DNA of 5,957 nucleotides, taken from Bacteroidota bacterium (lineage in GTDB: Bacteria; Bacteroidota; Rhodothermia; Rhodothermales; Bin80). This document shows, in pieces, positions 5,905-5,957 of the stretch. Each line of letters starts with the position of its first letter. Positions within the stretch are counted from its first letter, which is position 1. The DNA is taken from the NCBI GenBank assembly GCA_026702635.1, contig JAPPBZ010000226.1:1-5957 (forward strand), given 5' to 3'. The notes under the pieces were generated by a model, which did no database searches, had not been told where the DNA came from, and saw only the letters and a list, made by a program, of their open reading frames with translations. The position numbers and the translations under genes were made by a program.

Positions 5905-5957
5905 TGGGCCCAGAGGGACTTGAACCCCCGACCGACGGATTATGAGTCCGCTGCTCT
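5905..5957 (-). tRNA. tRNA with CAT anticodon (Ile2 or elongator Met), 3' part
   Basis: Reverse-complement folding gives the end of the D arm (AGAGC), an anticodon stem GCGGA/TCCGT around the loop CTCATAA (anticodon CAT), a 5-nt variable loop, a T stem GGGGG/CCCTC around TTCAAGT, and the 3' acceptor strand TGGGCCC with discriminator A. The 5' end is beyond the window. CCA is not encoded (the next bases are CAT). It is not an initiator, since the three G-C pairs in the anticodon stem are missing. The acceptor 3' strand implies C4-G69 and C5-G68, which in E. coli mark tRNA-Ile2 for lysidine formation by TilS. That favours Ile2 over elongator Met, but this is inference from another species. Confidence 0.9.

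Noticed and set aside
5757..5945. Short plus-strand frame ending GPEGLEPPTDGL
   Set aside because: The GLEPPT ending is the well-known artefact of translating the antisense strand of a tRNA T arm, and the rest overlaps feoB in another frame.

Overview
The window reads as an ordinary chromosomal segment of a bacterium with a GC content of roughly 50%. Three things hint at the Bacteroidota/Rhodothermota/Balneolota side of the tree. The FeoB ends in the Gln-Cys 'FALQCMST' form of its last conserved membrane segment. Shine-Dalgarno sites are weak or missing before most starts. Sequences matching the Bacteroidota-type -7 promoter element TAnnTTTG lie just upstream of both divergent transcription units. 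This placement is an inference from family resemblance, not a database result.

Layout from left to right. Positions 1-297 (+) are the 3' end of threonyl-tRNA synthetase (thrS), covering the end of its anticodon-binding domain. Positions 298-514 hold no gene that I can support. Positions 515-973 (-) encode a small unrecognised protein with about three membrane segments; it could start further upstream at 1057. Positions 1180-2958 (-) are a complete bacterial-type prolyl-tRNA synthetase (proS). Positions 2959-3151 are the divergent intergenic region between proS and the feo genes. It holds a perfect 10-bp inverted repeat, a 9-bp direct repeat and putative -7 boxes. Positions 3152-5898 (+) are a compact ferrous-iron uptake operon: a cysteine-rich FeoA-domain protein, a conventional FeoA and a full-length FeoB. 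Positions 5905-5957 (-) are the 3' part of a tRNA gene with a CAT anticodon, convergent with feoB and cut by the window end.

Functionally there are two themes. One is translation: ThrRS, ProRS and a tRNA. The other is Fe(II) import. FeoB is the GTPase-coupled membrane permease. The two FeoA-like SH3-fold proteins are probable cytoplasmic partners, translated with it from one mRNA (4-bp overlap between the feoA genes, 15-nt gap to feoB in the same frame). The inverted repeat overlapping the presumed feo promoter is a natural candidate for an iron-responsive operator.

I do not see a clearly new multi-gene system. The points most worth a second look are the Cys-rich first FeoA, the operator-like repeat, the in-frame FeoA-stop-FeoB junction, a substitution in the ProRS editing-domain loop, and the unidentified membrane protein.
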